The notes under the pieces were generated by a model. The model saw nothing but the letters and a program-made list of their open reading frames with translations. It was not told the DNA's origin and ran no database searches. A DNA stretch of 64,000 bases from Pseudofabraea citricarpa. Its lineage: Eukaryota > Ascomycota > Leotiomycetes > Helotiales > Dermateaceae. The stretch covers positions 186,001 to 250,000 of the forward strand of contig JAPWGK010000026.1 in the NCBI GenBank assembly GCA_029641185.1. The letters are read 5' to 3'. How positions within the stretch are numbered: position 1 is the stretch's first letter; every line of letters starts with the position of its first letter. The translations under genes were made by a program, and so were the position numbers. Positions 61,508 to 64,000 of this stretch are shown here, in pieces.

Positions 61508-63143
61508 ATGGATGACGAAGAGATACAATTCATGATCAGAGAACGAGCGTACATGACAAGGCAGCGGTCTATCGAACTTCGAAGAAAAGAGCTCGATCTT
61601 GAAGCACGAGAGAGAAGGCTAGGACAGCGAGAACGAGCCATTGATAGGCGGCAAAGGTTCCTGGACTCCCAGCTAGACGAGATCAAGAGGACTGGAACGA
61701 TAGCACAACCCACAGGGGAAAGTCAACTGTGCTCTCTATCAAACGAAGTCATCGCTCACATCGTGTCGTATCTTGATCCTCCCGATCTCTGTGATCTCGC
61801 TTTAACATGCCGGCAACTCTATCATCATGCATCTCCAGCGCTCTTTCACTCGGTCCGTATAAACGATCAGTCTGCTTTGCAAGTATTTGGTCGGAATTGT
61901 GTTGGAGATGCTCCCCTCGCCCGGGGTGTCAAGGAACTGTTTTTATCGATGCGCTTTATTGAAGGCGCAGAGGCACAGGTTCAAAAAGATGTCAATCTCG
62001 TCAGCCATCTCAGGAACTTGAAGAAATTGACTCTAGAGTACAGAGCATCCGAAGAGATGCAAAACAGCCTTGATTGGGATGCCCTGAAATTGCCACTGCC
62101 ATCTCTTCTGGCCGCTTCCTTAACTGAATGTAAGCAGTCTTTCCGGATTGTTTTTGGAATGCTAATGTATTAGGCACCATCACGTTTTCCGAGTGGGCTC
62201 GTTGGAGTCTCCATTTTGCGCGACCTTTGTTCAACCATCCTAACATCAGAAAGTTGAGTCTGCGCTGGGCTGGGACGGCGTTCCCCCATGGTAGATCCAC
62301 TTTAAAAAAAGGGAAAGGCACAACTGCTCTAGAAGAACTCACCCTCATTGATCCCAATCTAAGCCCTGCTTGTCTATCTCAGGTACTCTCATATCCACGA
62401 GCTCTTAAGAGACTGGCGATGCACCCTAGCATATTTGAAAATGCAATCTACGCAGAGGAAGAAATCAACTGCGGGGAATTCTTTGATGAAATCGCCAAAA
62501 CAGCGGCTACGTCTCTCGAATGCCTCAGAATGGACATGCAAGCGTTTGGGTCAGTTATAGTACCAGCACCAGGCATGCACAAGCTCCGCGCACTCAGATA
62601 TTTGGAAATATCACAGTGCCATATCAACATGATTGATCCTGACACCATCGACCTCTACACAGTCCCCGAGATAGACTGTCCCCTAGAAAAACTACTTCCT
62701 CCCAACCTCGAAGTCTTAAAGATCTCTCCTGCGACAACAGAGTTTCCCGAGATTTTTGAAATACTCAAGCGCAAGTCTGAACTCGTTCCAAACCTCAGAA
62801 GGCTTATTATTACCGCACAACATCGTGACAAGGCTGGCCAACTAGCGCTTGCTAGACGAGAAAAGGAGAGATGTGCTGAGGTACAAGTTGAGATGACCAT
62901 GAAGAGACTGTTGTCGAGATTCCCATTGACGAGGAAGAGCCGATTCTCCAAGCTTCAAAAAGCCTGCACCGAAGCAGGAGTGGAGTTACGCATCCTGTAC
63001 GAAGATTGTGCGCGCAGGGACGTATTTGACGAGGGAGCAGGACCACCGGTGGTAAGTTTCTTCTTCAATGCTTAGGTAGTAGCTTTGGATATGTGATGCT
63101 AACTACAAAACAATAGTGGGAGATTTTTGAGCAATCAAACTGA
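61508..63143 (+). CDS. F-box protein with N-terminal coiled coil and leucine-rich-like region
   Basis: Predicted 508-residue substrate adaptor of an SCF ubiquitin ligase. The N-terminus is a highly charged coiled coil (repeated Arg/Glu, about residues 10-60). The F-box lies near residue 75: LCSLSNEVIAHIVSYLDPPDLCDLALTCRQLYHHASPALF. The rest contains LxxL repeats such as HLRNLKKLTLEY and NIRKLSLRW that look leucine-rich-like. Introns: 62130-62173 (44 bp, splits a Cys codon) and 63052-63116 (with branch GCTAAC), leaving a last exon of only 27 bp encoding WEIFEQSN. Without the second splice the frame ends at 63075 with a short unrelated tail. Start is the first ATG of a long frame. The target is unknown. 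Confidence 0.88.
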
Positions 63144-63385
63144 GCTGGCAGTACTGTATTTGATATTTACAAACAAAGTGCTCTCCGCGTCTTTGGTCTG
63201 TACTTAGGTCCAGATATTTTCGTTACAAGTGGATATGCTCTAATTCCATTCAATTGTTTCGAATCAACGCCAAAGTATGGGGTTTGCCCCTTTCACAAAG
63301 GATCCCAAAAAATAATCTACCCCAATGTCTTGTATGCAAAGAAAATTCCGAAACCCCAAACTCCAAATCCAAAATACTTTCTCCT

Positions 63386-64000
63386 TCATATGCTGACCGT
63401 ATAGTTGAGGTAGCCTTTACACTCTTTCTTCCTCATCTGATTGGCATGAACTTCAACGCCACCCTTGATCCAAGTCGTTGTAAGGTGGGTGTGTCCAAAT
63501 ACCCAAATGTCACCCTTACCCAAACCCTCAATCGCATCCTTTCCAGCCAAGATATCGCTGCCATAATAGGAGCATACTTCCCCGCCATCTAGCTGTGGCC
63601 TTGAGATTTTGGTTCTCGACGGTGCGTGATGAGTGATGACAAGTATTCGTGTCTTCTCGCTGTCTTTTTTACTTCTAATCTTTTTAACCTCCTGCCGAAT
63701 ATATTCTAGCTCATCTTTATAACGTTCCCGGTGTGATTCGAACGTGTTTCCAGTAATTGCCCCAAAATCACCCTGTCGGCTCAACCTAGCTCTGCGGCTG
63801 ATATCAAGATCACTCCACAGCGTGCAGCCTATTACCTCGATTTTACCACCGTCGGCCGTAGTTATAGAACAGTGCGTCTTTTGCAAGGGCATAAATCTTC
63901 CCTTAAATCTGGGATCCTTCTTCCACGATAAAAATTCCTTTGTATCCTGCTTGATCGTATTGCCGGTGTGGTGGAATTCATTGTTACCACAGACGTGAAA
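63386..64000 (-). CDS. calcineurin-like metallophosphoesterase, 5' part cut by window edge
   Basis: C-terminal part of a binuclear metallophosphoesterase. At the right edge VCGNNEFHH matches the GNHE block (with N in place of H). Then come TLWSDLD, ITHHAPSR (metal-binding histidines) and WVFGHTHLTT (GHxH motif). Residues in between (a charged stretch EYIRQEVKKIRSKKDSEKTRI) are variable. The N-terminal GDxHG motif lies outside the window. The NNE instead of NHE may alter the metal site but both forms occur. Substrate unknown. It converges on the F-box gene with 240 bp between stops. Confidence 0.85.
   Translation of the reverse strand, partial: FHVCGNNEFHHTGNTIKQDTKEFLSWKKDPRFKGRFMPLQKTHCSITTADGGKIEVIGCTLWSDLDISRRARLSRQGDFGAITGNTFESHRERYKDELEYIRQEVKKIRSKKDSEKTRILVITHHAPSRTKISRPQLDGGEVCSYYGSDILAGKDAIEGLGKGDIWVFGHTHLTTTWIKGGVEVHANQMRKKECKGYLNYTVSI

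Overview
This window is nuclear DNA of a filamentous ascomycete (Pezizomycotina). The evidence is the short introns of about 45-80 bp with GTATGT/GTAAGT donors and CTAAC-like branch sites, three Zn(II)2Cys6 regulators, a CFEM protein, an ENA-type P-type ATPase and a Pth11-like membrane protein. Gene content and long AT-rich spacers would suit Leotiomycetes, but this cannot be proved from the sequence alone. Nineteen protein-coding genes are supported. Two of them are cut by the window edges. No tRNA, rRNA or CRISPR array was seen.

Left part (1-26 kb) is accessory and transporter-rich. It holds an ENA-type cation ATPase (partial), a DHA2/ToxA-like multidrug MFS pump followed upstream by a Zn2Cys6 regulator, a small secreted protein with a peptidoglycan-binding-like domain, a pisatin-demethylase-like P450, a 94-residue CFEM protein, and an anion:cation symporter MFS carrier followed by a second Zn2Cys6 regulator. 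Two transporter-regulator pairs and two small secreted cysteine proteins suggest environment- or host-facing functions. Much of 15.4-20.3 kb is non-coding or eroded.

Middle (26-33 kb) is a 7-kb stretch without a convincing gene. It holds microsatellites and a diverged, rearranged repeat pair (31.1 and 32.0 kb) with a conserved short hairpin.

From 33 to 45 kb is a housekeeping block: DED1 RNA helicase, proteasome beta-4 (with its start codon split by an intron), U3 snoRNP protein RRP9, the splicing factor SAD1/USP39, and a Yfl054-type aquaglyceroporin.

From 46 to 64 kb, AT-rich patches that look like repeat-induced-mutation relics alternate with genes: a 2-oxoglutarate dioxygenase, an unknown gene with a GC-AG intron, a third Zn2Cys6 regulator, a Gfo/Idh/MocA oxidoreductase, an amino-acid permease, a Pth11-like seven-helix protein, an F-box protein and a partial calcineurin-like phosphoesterase. 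The regulator, oxidoreductase and permease all read leftward in succession and may form a small catabolic neighbourhood.
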